From positions 23,720,449 through 23,784,448 of the forward strand of contig OY755241.1 of NCBI GenBank assembly GCA_963576725.1: a stretch of DNA of 64,000 nt, written 5' to 3'. The position numbers were made by a program, and so were the translations under genes. The notes under the pieces were generated by a model that worked only from the letters and a program-made list of their open reading frames with translations, had not been told where the DNA came from and searched no databases. Source of the stretch: Azorinus chamasolen. Its lineage: Eukaryota > Mollusca > Bivalvia > Cardiida > Solecurtidae. Every line of letters begins with the position of its first letter. Position 1 is the first letter of the stretch. Positions 22,761 to 33,370 of the stretch are shown in pieces.

Positions 22761-22858
22761 AACAATGAGCTTTGCAGCATACACCAATTATTTACAGTGC
22801 TAAAAGTTCAAGAATAAGAACAAAAGAATTAATGAAAATTTGCTAAAGAAACTGATGT

Positions 22859-23346
22859 TTAACCCTTTACTCCATGGATAGTAAGAACAAGAATGTTTTT
22901 GGCCTTGGAAGAAACTCTAGACTCATATCTATAGAATTCCATTAGCAAACAGCAGGCCCTGATCAGATGGCGCCTACAGCAGCCGTCTGAGCTGGATCTG
23001 GTTTGTTAACAAAAGCGTTAAGGGGCCACTGTGGCTGAGTGGTTAAGGTCTTCGACTGACAATTGCTTAGCCCCTCACTGCTGTGGGTTCGAATCCCGGT
23101 CTGTGCAAATGGGATCTGTGAGGAAGCCTTCCAGCTGGCTTGTGATAGGTCTGTGGTTCTACCTGGATGTTCTTCTGTGCACGAAACAATGCAGTTTGTT
23201 CCATTCATGGAAGAACCTCTGGGGGTCTTCCTCCACCTGTAATTAGCTGGACGTTGTGATATGACTGAAATACTGTAAAAAACGGCGTAAAACATGATAA
23301 AAAACAAAAAAAACATTAAAGATGTATCAGTGAAGTAAAGGGTTAA
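22859..23346. repeat. M1 MITE carrying a nested SINE
   Basis: TTAA at 22859-22862 and 23343-23346, CCCTTTACTCCATGG left and GTGAAGTAAAGGG right. The hairpin (gcaaacagcaggccctgatcag ...) ends near 23010. The SINE occupies 23022-23313 and the M1 right end resumes after it. Confidence 0.87.
23022..23313 (+). mobile_element. tRNA-derived SINE, second family
   Basis: tRNA-like head with A box TGGCTGAGTGGTTAAGG and B box GGTTCGAATCC, spaced as in long-variable-arm tRNAs (Ser/Leu-like). Body of about 200 bp, and an end (gactgaaatactgtaaaaaacggcgtaaaac) sharing gactgaaatactg and cgtaaaac with the SINE at 18026, then an A-rich tail. The head differs from the 18026 SINE while the tail is related, as expected for SINEs sharing one LINE partner. 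Confidence 0.88.
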
Positions 23347-23610
23347 ATTATTTACATGTAAAAAACACTTGACTTTAGACACTCAATATCACTGGTTTCG
23401 GATGAACCAGAAATATAAATTATTGAATTTAAAACTGACTTAAAGTGTGTAATCATTTCACATATCCAGTGTTCTCTGCTTAAAATTCACAATGTTTTAT
23501 CATTCTAATCACAGTTTTGGAAATCCAGCAGCACCTGATAATCTTTAGCCCTTCTTAGTAAAAGAGCCAAGCATTATTAAATGGCAAAAGTCCTTGCATC
23601 ACTCAGAGGA

Positions 23611-23865
23611 TTAACCCTTCACTCTTTATATACGCTTTTCTACACCTTTGAAAACAGAGTAGACCCAGATCAGATGGCTCCTTTTGGAGCCGTCTGATCA
23701 GGGTCTGCTCTGTTTGCTTATTATATAATACATGTATAGATATGAATCTGAAGTTTCTGTCATGGCAAAATATTCCTGTGTACATGTACTATTATAACAA
23801 TTATTCTAATTAATACTCATGCTGTCAATATTTCTTACGTGAATACCCATGGAGTAAAGGGTTAA
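23611..23865. repeat. M1 MITE, complete
   Basis: TTAA both ends, CCCTTCACTCTTTATATACG left, CATGGAGTAAAGGG right. Hairpin gaaaacagagtagacccagatcagatggctcc / ggagccgtctgatcagggtctgctctgtttgc. Confidence 0.87.
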
Positions 23866-23984
23866 GTGTTGTAGAGGATTTTGAAGGCCAAACACTACAA
23901 AGATCAGAGTGGTCCTGCGAGTGACTTCCCATCTAGGTCAATACTGTTTGCAAATACCAGTGGACTGATTTCCTGCATTCATTG

Positions 23985-24060
23985 TTAACCCTTCACTCTA
24001 TGAATATTCATAAAAAATCCACCTGAAGAATAAGGAAACTCATGGTCTTTGAATAATGGA
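23985..24060. repeat. M1 left-end fragment
   Basis: gttaacccttcactctatgaatattcataaaaaa, then sequence no longer M1-like. Confidence 0.6.
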
Positions 24061-24515
24061 ATAAACATGACTAATGAACTGGTGAGTGTATGTGTTATAA
24101 GTTTATAACCCACAATGTGTAATGTATGATAAATATGATTGCATATTCGAGGGCTGTCATTTGTTGCTTGTCTCTTTGACTTGACTGTATTATAGTCTTC
24201 TCAGGTTTTAGAGTTTGTATCTCTATATTGTCAACAACAGAGGTTGCGTAATACTTATAAGGTCTTTGTTAACCCTTTTGAATATTTAGCCATTAGGCTG
24301 TTACTATCTGAGATGACTATTTCAAACTTGATCTAGATCAACATTGATTCCATTGTCCCAAGACGTGATATTTTATATTTGGGACTTTTCTTTGTATTTC
24401 ATAATTGTTAATGTTTGTGGGAACTGAGCATTTTAAGTTCAAGATGTCATAAAGAGAAATAAAATGCAACAAATATTGGATAGTTCTATTTTTATATTTA
24501 GACCGATCAGTCTTT

Positions 24516-25207
24516 TAACCTTTTACTCCATGAATATTCATATAATAAATAATGACACCATGGATACTGATTAGATTAATAGTTCTTATAATGTCTCATA
24601 AACATGGGACATTTTTGCCATGGTAGAGGCCATACATAGTATCTTTATTATTTCATTAACCTTTGCTTCATAAATACACCTTTCTATGCCTTTGCAAACA
24701 GAGAAGACCCAGATCAGATGACCCCTATAGGAGCCGTCTGATCAGGGTCGGCTCTGTTTACTTATTATATAATATAGATGTGATTCTACAGTTTCTTCCA
24801 TGGTCAAATATTCCTGTATCTATGTGCTATTGTAACGTAACAGACAGGATCTGTCTGATATGGGTCTACTTTCTTTGCAAAGATGTCAAAAATTGTATAT
24901 ATGGAATAAAGGGTTAACATTTCCCCTCATATAAACACCTTTTCACACCTTTGCAGAGTAGACTCCTGTATGAGCCATCTGATCAATATCTGCTCTATTT
25001 GCTGAAGGAATTATACACATTAAAACCCCTCTAAACTGGACGTTAATTTTGGTATAACTATCTTGGAGACAGGTGGTAGCTTAATGTATGACTAAAATTT
25101 CTGCCAAGGTAAACTATGTCTAGGACCATGCGCTATTAAAACAACAAATCTAATTAATATTCATGATGTCATTGTTTCCTGCATGAATATTCAGGGAGTA
25201 AAGGATT
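24516..25207. repeat. M1 cluster: three copies, one with an M2 fragment
   Basis: Truncated copy 24516-24655 (accttttactccatgaatattc). Copy 24656-24917 (hairpin gcaaacagagaagacccagatcag / ctgatcagggtcggctctgttt, right end ggaataaagggttaa). Copy 24914-25207, whose body is interrupted at about 25022-25115 by a decayed M2 (aaaacccctctaaactgg ... aggtggtagcttaatg). Confidence 0.7.
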
Positions 25208-25639
25208 AAATGGATCGCATATAGTGAGTTCTGCTGTCTGAAAACCAACTTTTGGACTTTGCCTACCGTCTACAACTACATTTAGATCAGTTTCCACTTT
25301 TATAACACCCCGGCTGATCAGATTCTACACTGTAACACTAGTCAGCAAATTAAAACAGGCTCTGACAGGTGGAAAACAGTGCAGAACCTAACCGTACTCT
25401 ACATAATGCATGTGCTATCTGATCTGGTTCTGCACTGTTTGCAAATCCTAAATAGTGCTTTTCTTATAGAAATATGGCTGTTTGCCTATGGAATTTGATA
25501 GATCTGTGTCTTTAGTTTCTAAAATGGCTACAATGTTCCACCTGTCATATTTCATTGCAGCTATTTGTCCCTGATTATTCAGTAGGTATTGAAATTTGTA
25601 ATAAGTATGGAATGGCAAAAGGGTTATGGTTTAAACTCA
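25208..25639. other. Intergenic; only M1 right-half fragment seen
   Basis: Apart from an M1-like right half (cctatggaatttgatagatctgtgtctttagtttc ... ggcaaaagggtta, about 25484-25625) and a weak hairpin near 25330-25445, nothing was recognised. Confidence 0.5.
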
Positions 25640-26120
25640 AATAATTGTGTCCCTAGGACACTGGATATCCCCACCCTCCAGCAATTTTGTCATCTTCACG
25701 TCAATTTTGTTCATCTGGAAAGTTTGGAGCAAATTCTCTCATTTTTTCATTACAGTAAAATCTCGATTATCCGAACACTAAAATACGTATCATTATCGAT
25801 CCTTAAGACAGGTGGCAGCTTAATGCAGGGCGAAAGTCTGACTTTAACTCTGCATTAAGCAGCCACCTGCCTAAAAGGGTATACATTTTTCTAAAATTTC
25901 GAATAATCGTGGTTTTACTGTATATGTAAAATAGTGAAGCAACTATCCCTTCTTTACAAATATCCTCCACATCAAGGTTGTTCATCTGTGAAAGTTTGGT
26001 GTAAATCCTCCCATTGGTGTATGAGGAGTGAGACACGAGATTTGCGGGACGTATGGACATATATACAGATGGACATACGTACATGGGACGGTCAAGAGCA
26101 AGGCTATGTGCCTTAGGGTA
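25640..26120. repeat. Degenerate pearl-like element split by M2
   Basis: The motif gttcatctggaaagtttggagcaaattctc (about 25708) recurs as gttcatctgtgaaagtttggtgtaaatcctc (about 25979), giving tandem core units. A short variable stretch follows (ggacatatatacagatggacatacgtacatgggacgg). An M2 element sits inside at 25753-25920. Assignment rests on this architecture. Confidence 0.45.
25753..25920. repeat. M2 MITE, intact ends with TA duplication
   Basis: TA|CAGTAAAATCTCGATTATCC left and GAATAATCGTGGTTTTACTG|TA right. The ends closely resemble the classical pogo/Tigger-type CAGT...CGATTATCCG terminus. Hairpin ggtggcagcttaatgcagggcgaaagtc / gactttaactctgcattaagcagccacc. Confidence 0.85.
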
Positions 26121-26362
26121 TATGCTCCTATAAGAGCCGTCTAATCTGGGTCTACTCTGTTTGCAAAGGCATAAAAATGGGTATTTATGAAGTTAACTAA
26201 CTATTGATTTGTTCGAACTTTTGAGAAGCAATTGCCGGAGGGTCAAACAGCCTAGATCGTGTGACATTGTGTTACACCACATCTCAGTTGGCTCCTAGCT
26301 GTTTGCAGAAACATACACAGAGCTGTGACCAAAATGTGGTAAAACACACATAGTTGTTGTTA

Positions 26363-26575
26363 CATCAGAACCTGTCTTAAGCGTTCATTGAAAAGAGATG
26401 TAATTATGGGACTGTAAGGCATATAGTAGCTTAATGCAGATAAAACGTTATACAGAACACTCCTATAGGAGCTGTCTGCATCACATTTGTCCAGCATTAC
26501 GCAACCACCTGGTTTTTAACACTCCTCTGTTCAATAAATGAATGGCTACTTAGAACAGGTTCTGCTGTATTTTAG
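26363..26575. repeat. M2 MITE, diverged
   Basis: catcagaacctgtcttaagcg left, gaacaggttctgctgtat right. Hairpin agcttaatgcagataaaacgttatacagaacactcc / ggagctgtctgcatcacatttgtccagcattacgc. Confidence 0.7.
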
Positions 26576-26579
26576 AAAC

Positions 26580-27395
26580 ATAAGCATAGCTTAAACTAAG
26601 TTGATTTTACTGGTAGCCATTTTATGAATCGTATTTTCATTCTTTAAAATTTATGATATATTGCAAAAATATGAATAATAAAAGCCATCGTTATGAGTGG
26701 TAATGTTACAGTCTTTTTCTACAACCAAAACAATCACCCACCCATAACAACAAAAACTCGTACCAGGCGGAACTGTCGCCTTGTTTCAAACATATAGCCC
26801 TGGAAGAAGAGAGGACAACTACTTTTACATTTAAAGCCTTTATTCGTCAGCGTGGAAGATTATAATCACATTATATGTTCAATATAATTTAAATGTTATC
26901 ATTGGTACTATTATCAAGAATCACAATGATAATTATCAAGTTTATACACTCAGCAAAACTGCTAAACCGTCACCTTGTATAAAGCAATGCAAAGGGTAAA
27001 CCCTGCCTTTCTAAGTCATTAGACAGCAATGTTATTTGTGTAAATTAGTAGACAATAGGGTAGGGACTACATGCTGAAAAAATGAAGACTTTGTGAAGTA
27101 TATTTCTATTCAAAATACAGTCGAACTTCACTTGGTCGAGATCACACAATTTTGAGCCTGATCTCGACCTAGTGAGGGTGCTCGAGCAAATGAATTTATC
27201 TGGAATTGTAAATATTCGATTACATAGTCAAAGATACCAACTACAACATGAAATAGCGATTGTGTTCAATACTCACTCAAGCCTTTGGAAATTACACTTG
27301 CTTGTGCTTTGATGTTGGTTATCAATTACATGATCTATATCTATACCATTACTTACTTTAAATCCTTTTGCTCAGTAAATTTGAACTTGTTAATC
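26580..27395. other. Intergenic, no gene seen
   Basis: AT-rich sequence with a half M2-like end at 27117 (acagtcgaacttcacttggtcgagatc). Short ORFs show no family resemblance and sit in repeat-derived sequence. Confidence 0.5.
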
Positions 27396-27399
27396 AGAA

Positions 27400-29430
27400 C
27401 TTTCTTCAATGGGGCATGTTTGTGTATGACTAAATTTCGACCAATTAGAGGCAACCATTCGATTACTATAGCATTTGTTTTTAAACAAAAGTGGAATGCA
27501 TATTTGCACATAACCAGCGTGGTTCATGTTAAATTTCATTGGAATCGGACCGTTTCTTACAAAGAAATATGTCGGACAAATTCACGACAAAAAATCCAGA
27601 AGAATAACAATAATAAACAGAGTAAAGACAATTCCCCTACTTCGTTTGGGGGACATAATGAAGCCGTTAACAAGGCACTTTAGATTTCAAATACAGTAGA
27701 ATCAGTCTCAAGCGACTTTGAATTCATCTTTAAAAATAGGTGGTTGCTGAATGCAGGGCAAAACTAATGCAGAGCACTCATATGGGAGCTTTCTGTATTA
27801 CTTTTGGTCTGCATTAAGCTACCATCTGCCCAACAGACCCATAATGAGACCGCATTTTGATGGCCACTTAGACAGATTCTACTGTAAATAATTACATATA
27901 TGCAGGGGAACAGCTCTCGGAATGCTAAAATAAAGTTCTATTGAGTCTACAACACTGTTTGTTAATATTACCAAATCAATTGGTCCAACCCTTTTCAAAA
28001 TAGAACGTTATTGCCTTTGTGTAAGGGATAAGTTTACCAGCTACACGTTAGATTCTTGACGCATATTAGTAATTACAAAATAAATCAAAGTTTATAACAC
28101 AAATAACTAGCATATAACGAATTACATGGTACAATACCTTATATTACAACGATAAACTATAACTGTAAACAACTACTACAGGGAGACGATTGGTCAATGC
28201 TTCAAACATGCCATTTGCCATGAGACATTTAAGTATCAAATCCTGTTGAAACTTACAGTTTTAACTATCTCAACACTATCGTGACTTCAACATATGTCTC
28301 AGTCCTTGTTCTATACTATACTGGAAATAATCTCGAAGCATGTACGGAACCTTATGCTCTGAAACCTATCTTGAACAGTGTATGAAACCCATTTGTCTAG
28401 AACGTACGTAAAACATTTGATAAAGCATAATGTTATGGAACCTGTTTGGAGTATGCCCCGAGCCCATGCTCAAAACACAACCTCAAGCAAATGATGCAAC
28501 AATACTCTGGACCCTAAGCACTGTGTGTTGGTGCTTGTCACCAAATCTGCTTCAGACCGAAAATACCCCAAGCTACAAGTATATCACTATATCAGTCTAA
28601 GCATGCTATTTCAATGCTTCAGCTAATCTGCGACCGCCATGAACATAGCAGTAAAATATTATTACTTGACTGTTGGACACTTTTATACTCCAAGGACAGA
28701 TACTAAGACCATTCGAAATAACAGGTTACTGCTCAAATACAACGCCCAAGCAGGCGCTATATTCGTTCGTTGTTAACCTTAATGAATGCAATACTCTATC
28801 AGACAACAACCAACGTTAAAGCTTCTGTTGATAAGAAACCGTCACTGAAGACCCTTATTCATATTCAGTCCCCTGATCACGTAATAAGCAGCTGTAATCG
28901 TTGTATCAGTGTGCACCAGTCTAAACATTTATATACAGCTTCCATTACAATGACTAACTTTCACAAAATTAGCATATTAACAGTGTTTCATTCATATTAA
29001 TTCGATTGACCAACCGCCTCACACACCTTTGAATATACACAAAATACTATCTTGTATCTGGTATAAAACAATCACAATTAAGATTTTTGATACACAAATC
29101 AAATTTAACAATCAAGTAACTAACCATGAAACGGAATATAATCGTATATGTATAAAACTACATGTACGCATAACTCAAATGACTTACCTAGCTATATTTA
29201 CTACAATACAATAATGTAAACATTTCCCTTCATATACCTTTCGCGCATTTGCTAACAGAGAAGACCCAGATCAGACGGCTATTATAGGAGCCGTCTGATC
29301 AGAATATATGTATTTGCTGACGGAATCTGATAGATTTGTTTCCTTAGTTCCTAATATGACTACAATATTACACCTTCCATATTACATTAAAATTTGTTTG
29401 TATTAAATAAAGTTGAATGCACATCGGCAC
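27400..29430. repeat. Segmental repeat unit A
   Basis: First of three diverged copies. It shares with later units: accaattagaggcaacca (27438 vs 31398); the M2 copy and following gaacagctct..gaatgctaaaataaagttctattgagtctac (27690-27960 vs 31640-31920 vs 33385-33610); and a long block from gctatattcg through cagtgtttcattca (28756-28995 vs 34782-35018). An M1 remnant closes it (aacagagaagacccagatcagacggctattataggagcc, also present near 35373). Confidence 0.75.
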
Positions 29431-30277
29431 ATAATCAACAATGTTCAGGTGAAGTGTATTGGGATTGGACTATTGCTTAAATGGATTTTCACCAATTAAT
29501 GAACATTCAATTTTACCAGAAAATGAAGTTTTCAAAACAGTACTATTTGTAGATAAATTGCTTCAAAGATTAGTGAATAGCATGTTCCTTGCCTTTTTGG
29601 CAGTGATAAATTAATTTTTGGCACAACTTTAAAGACTAAAAAACCATTATTTTTAGCATTTTAGCAGTTTTAACCAAAATTCATCTGATAAGATAAAATA
29701 TTGCAAAAGTTAGTACTGTAGCCAATGTTTTTTTCTTTATTTTTAAATCCAGCCATTGTAAATAAATATTCACACTGAAAATAATATTTTTTTATTGTTA
29801 GAATTTTGTAAATCAAAATAATTATGCATGTGTTTTAACTTACTTTATGAGAAAATTCACCTTTCCTGCCATTACAAGTACAATAGATGCAATTTTCAAT
29901 CTAAAGAAAAAGATCACAAAGTAGTTGAGGCTTGAATGTTATCAGGAAACTACGGCATTTTCATACATTACGAATATTTAACTGATAAATGTCTTTTATG
30001 AAATGGCTACCATGACAACAAAAAACAACAGAGCATGATGACCCCCAAATATTTTCATTTTTTGTGTTTAGAGTGTCATACAAAGTTGCGTCAAATTCTT
30101 AATTGAATTTCAAATGGGAAAATATCCGTTTTTAAAAGAGAAAAGTGCCGAACAACTTTTCAAATCAAGCAACAAAAATAATAATAATAGCAACCAACCG
30201 TTTCCAAACACCTACAATAGAGTTTCGGGTCTCCCATCATACCAATTTTCAGAACCGCCGATCAATATCTCAATTTC
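29431..30277. other. Intergenic, no gene seen
   Basis: AT-rich, without recognised repeats or convincing ORFs. Small open frames at 30114-30392 run into the left arm of the inverted-repeat element. Confidence 0.5.
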
Positions 30278-31300
30278 GACTAATCAGAGCACAGGGGTCT
30301 GGGCCGCTTCATTGGGGTCTATATGTATCTATATAATAACAAGGGTTCCAACTAGCAGAACGGACATCCGTGTACCACAAGTACAAATATGAATGTAACT
30401 TTTGCAATTTCAGTGATAATTTTATAATTCTTTCGGCTATTGAAAGCCAATATATTTTACTATCAAATAAATATAATATTCTCATGGTAACTTACGCGCA
30501 ATGGTCAATCCAACAACGATATTCTCAAAATTCCACGTGTTTTCTGGGCCATTGACAAACGTTCGTTCACCCCGGTTTCACTATATCACAGCCATAACCT
30601 GGCGATTTTCAGTTCAAGCGATGGCGTGGTTCTCAATAAAACAACCCAATTATATCACAAATCTCCATTTGTTTTGTCCTCTTAATAAATAAGCAACTAG
30701 CAACAGCGGCCTTTCCGTCTGTCGTTATGTTTCTAGTTCGGATGCTGCCATTTTGCAACAAATTTGAATGGAGCAATTTCATTGGATGAGCGAAGGAAAA
30801 ATTGGAAAATCCGTGACGTCACGTACAATGGCTCCTTCATCGACGATTTGAAGCAAACTGACAAAACTCACTAGTTTTACATCATTCTTTTGATGCTGGG
30901 AACTAAATAATTGGAGGTGGGTATTAGAATTGATTCCTTTTATTGACTCACGCCATTTTTTGAACTGCAAATTGCCAGGTTATTGCTGTGATATAGTGAA
31001 ACCGGGGTGAACGAACGTTTGTCAATGACCCTAAAAACACGTGCAATTTTGAGAAAATCATTGTTGGATTGATATTTGTTCATAATTTACCGTTATAAGA
31101 TTATATTTATTTGATAGAAAAAAAATATTGGCTTTCAATAGCCGAAAGAATTACGAAATTATCATTTAAATTCCAAGAGTTACAGTCATATTTGTACTCG
31201 TGGTACACGGATATCCGTTCTGCTAGTTGGAACCCTTGTTATTTTATAGTACATATAGACCCCAATGAAGCGGTCCAGACCCCTGTGATCAGAGCACACC
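30278..31300. mobile_element. 1.0-kb foldback element with ~325-bp inverted arms
   Basis: The left arm (about 30278-30605, through caaacgttcgttcaccccgg and atatcacagccataacctggc) is the inverse of the right arm (about 30975-31300, gccaggttattgctgtgatatag ... cgaacgaacgtttgtcaatg ... ccagacccctgtg). Arms are diverged by small indels and substitutions. The spacer (30606-30974) has no ORF of note. It is flanked by segmental repeat units A and B. Confidence 0.82.
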
Positions 31301-31389
31301 GTTTAGTTATCATGACAACTTATACTTTCAAAAACACCTCACTTTGCAGTAACGTAATATCGCAACATAACCTACTTCAAGCAAACTAA

Positions 31390-33370
31390 ATATCGACCAA
31401 TTAGAGGCAACCTTTCGGTTACTATGGCATGTTTAAAACAAGTGGAATGCATATCTGTACTTAACCAGTGATGTTCATGTGAAATTTCATGTGACGATCT
31501 TTAACAAAAATGTGTCAGACGAATTTATGACAGAAGAAGAAAGTATAGTAACAATAAGAAACAGATTAAAACACAGTATGCCCCTATTTTGTTTGGTTGA
31601 CATAATGAAACCTTTAACAAGGTACATTAGAATTCAAATACAGTCGAACCTGTGTCAAGCGACTTTGAATCGATTGAACGCAGATTTCTTAAAACACATG
31701 TGGTTGCTTAATGCAGGGCAAAACTAATGCAGAGCACTCTTATTGGGGATTTCTGCATTACTTTTGGTCTGCATTAAGCTACCATCTGCACAACAGACCC
31801 ACAATGAGACCGCATTTTGATGGCCACTTAAGACAGATTCTACTGTAAATAATTACATAGATGCAGGGGAACAGCTCTCTGAATGCTAAAATAAAGTTCT
31901 ATTGAGTCTACAACACTGTTTGTTAATTACTACCAAATCAATTGGTCCAACCCTTTTCAAAATAGAACGTTATTGCTTTTGTGTAAGAGATAAGTTTACC
32001 AGCTTCAAGTTAGATTAATCTGATTCTTGACGCTAATTAGTAATTAACAAGAGATGTCACAGTCACGTGCCAAATGCCCCCAAAAATTGTACCCTGTGAC
32101 CTTGACCTTTGACCCATGTACCAGGGAGTTGACACATCGTCTTTGTGTGGTGAACATTTGTGCCAGGTTCCTTTGAAATCCATTCACAGATAAACAAGTA
32201 ATTGTACCCTGTGACCGCCGTGACCTTTGACATATGGACCAGGGAGCTGAACGCGACACATCGTCTTTGTCTGGTGAACATCTGTGCCAAGTTATATTGA
32301 AATCCATTGATAGAGAAAGATGTTACAGACCGGACACGAAATTTGTGACAAAGTAATTGTACCCTGTGACCTTGACCTTTGACCCATGGACCAGGGAGTT
32401 GAAAGCGACACATCATCTTTGTCTGGTGAGCATTTGTGCCAAATCATATTGAAATCCATTGATATATAAAGAAGTTACAGACTGGACACGAAATTTGTGA
32501 CAAAGTAATTGTACCCTGTGACCTTGACCTTTGACCTATGGACCTGGGAGTTGAAAGCGACACATCGTCTCTGTGTGGTGAACATTTGTGCCAAGTTATA
32601 TTGAAATCCATTGATAGATGAAAAAGTTACAGACCGGACACGAAATTTGTGACAAAGTAATTGTACCCTGTGACCTTGACCTTTGACCCATGGACCTGGG
32701 AGTTGAACGCGACACATTGTCTTTGTGTGGTGAACATTTGTGGCAAGTTATATTGAAATCCATTGATAGATGAAGAAGTTACAGACCGGACACGAAATTT
32801 GTGACAAAGTAATTGTACCCTGTGACCTTGACCTTTGACCCATGGACCAGGGAGTTGAACGCGACACATCGTCTCTGTCTGGTGAACATTTGTGGCAAGT
32901 TATATTGAAATCCATTGATAGATGAAGACGTTACAGACCGGACACGAATTTGGGACGGAAGGACAGACGGATGGACAGACGGACGGACGGACGGACGGAC
33001 AGACAGACGGAATGACGGAAGGACGGACACTGCGATTACTATATGCCCGCCTTTGGGGGTATAAAAAACAATTTAAAGATTAAAACACATATTACTAGCA
33101 TATAAGCAATTACATGATATAATATTTTACATTATAACAATAAAACAATAAACTGTAATTGTGAACAACTACTTAAGCCTGAAGCCAGCGAGATGGCTCG
33201 TCAATGTTTCAAACTACAAAAATGTGCTTGGAACACAATCTCATGGGCAAGCTATGTCATGAAGCTGTATAAATGTGAGCTATAACCCAAGAATGTGGGA
33301 TTTCTCATGAGACCCTAAGCAACAAATACTGTTAAAACTTATAGTTAAACACTATCTCAACACTATCGTG
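31390..33370. repeat. Segmental repeat unit B with pearl insertion
   Basis: Begins accaattagaggcaacctttcgg (31398) and carries the M2 copy (about 31640-31845) and gaacagctctctgaatgctaaaataaagttc. It is interrupted at 32046-33066 by a tandem-repeat element, then resumes with aaaacacatattactagcatataa ... gtgcttggaacacaatctc, which matches unit C near 34170-34200. Confidence 0.7.
32046..33066 (-). mobile_element. pearl/HINE-like element, six core units of ~152 bp
   Basis: On the minus strand: head tatacccccaaaggcgggcatat, then an imperfect CCGT/ACGG microsatellite (32950-33025), then tandem cores. The cores are marked by attgtaccctgtgaccttgac (plus strand) at about 32086, 32200, 32355, 32507, 32659 and 32811, so the spacing settles at 152 bp. 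It ends acatctcttgtt. Each core holds AGGTCAAAGGTCA-type direct repeats. Minus-strand open frames repeated through the array are by-products. The hairpin head, ACGG run and ~150-bp core match the pearl family described in bivalves. Confidence 0.8.

Larger units (their letters stand above)
22491..24470 (+). other. Probable long 3' UTR with possible poly(A) signal at 24458
   Basis: No further splice acceptor with an open frame follows the stop. An AATAAA stands at 24458-24463. If it is used, the 3' UTR is about 2 kb and contains an M2, an M1 carrying a SINE, and another M1. An earlier poly(A) site is possible. RNA data would decide. Confidence 0.4.

Noticed and set aside
27285..27683. 132-codon ORF in segmental unit A
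   Set aside because: The counterpart in unit B (31390-31650) is broken by indels and shows no codon-level conservation.
32044..33030. Series of minus-strand ORFs with a repeated GPWVKGQGHRVQLL-type peptide
   Set aside because: They follow the 152-bp tandem units of a pearl-like element, have no independent start context, and are also open only because each unit lacks stops.
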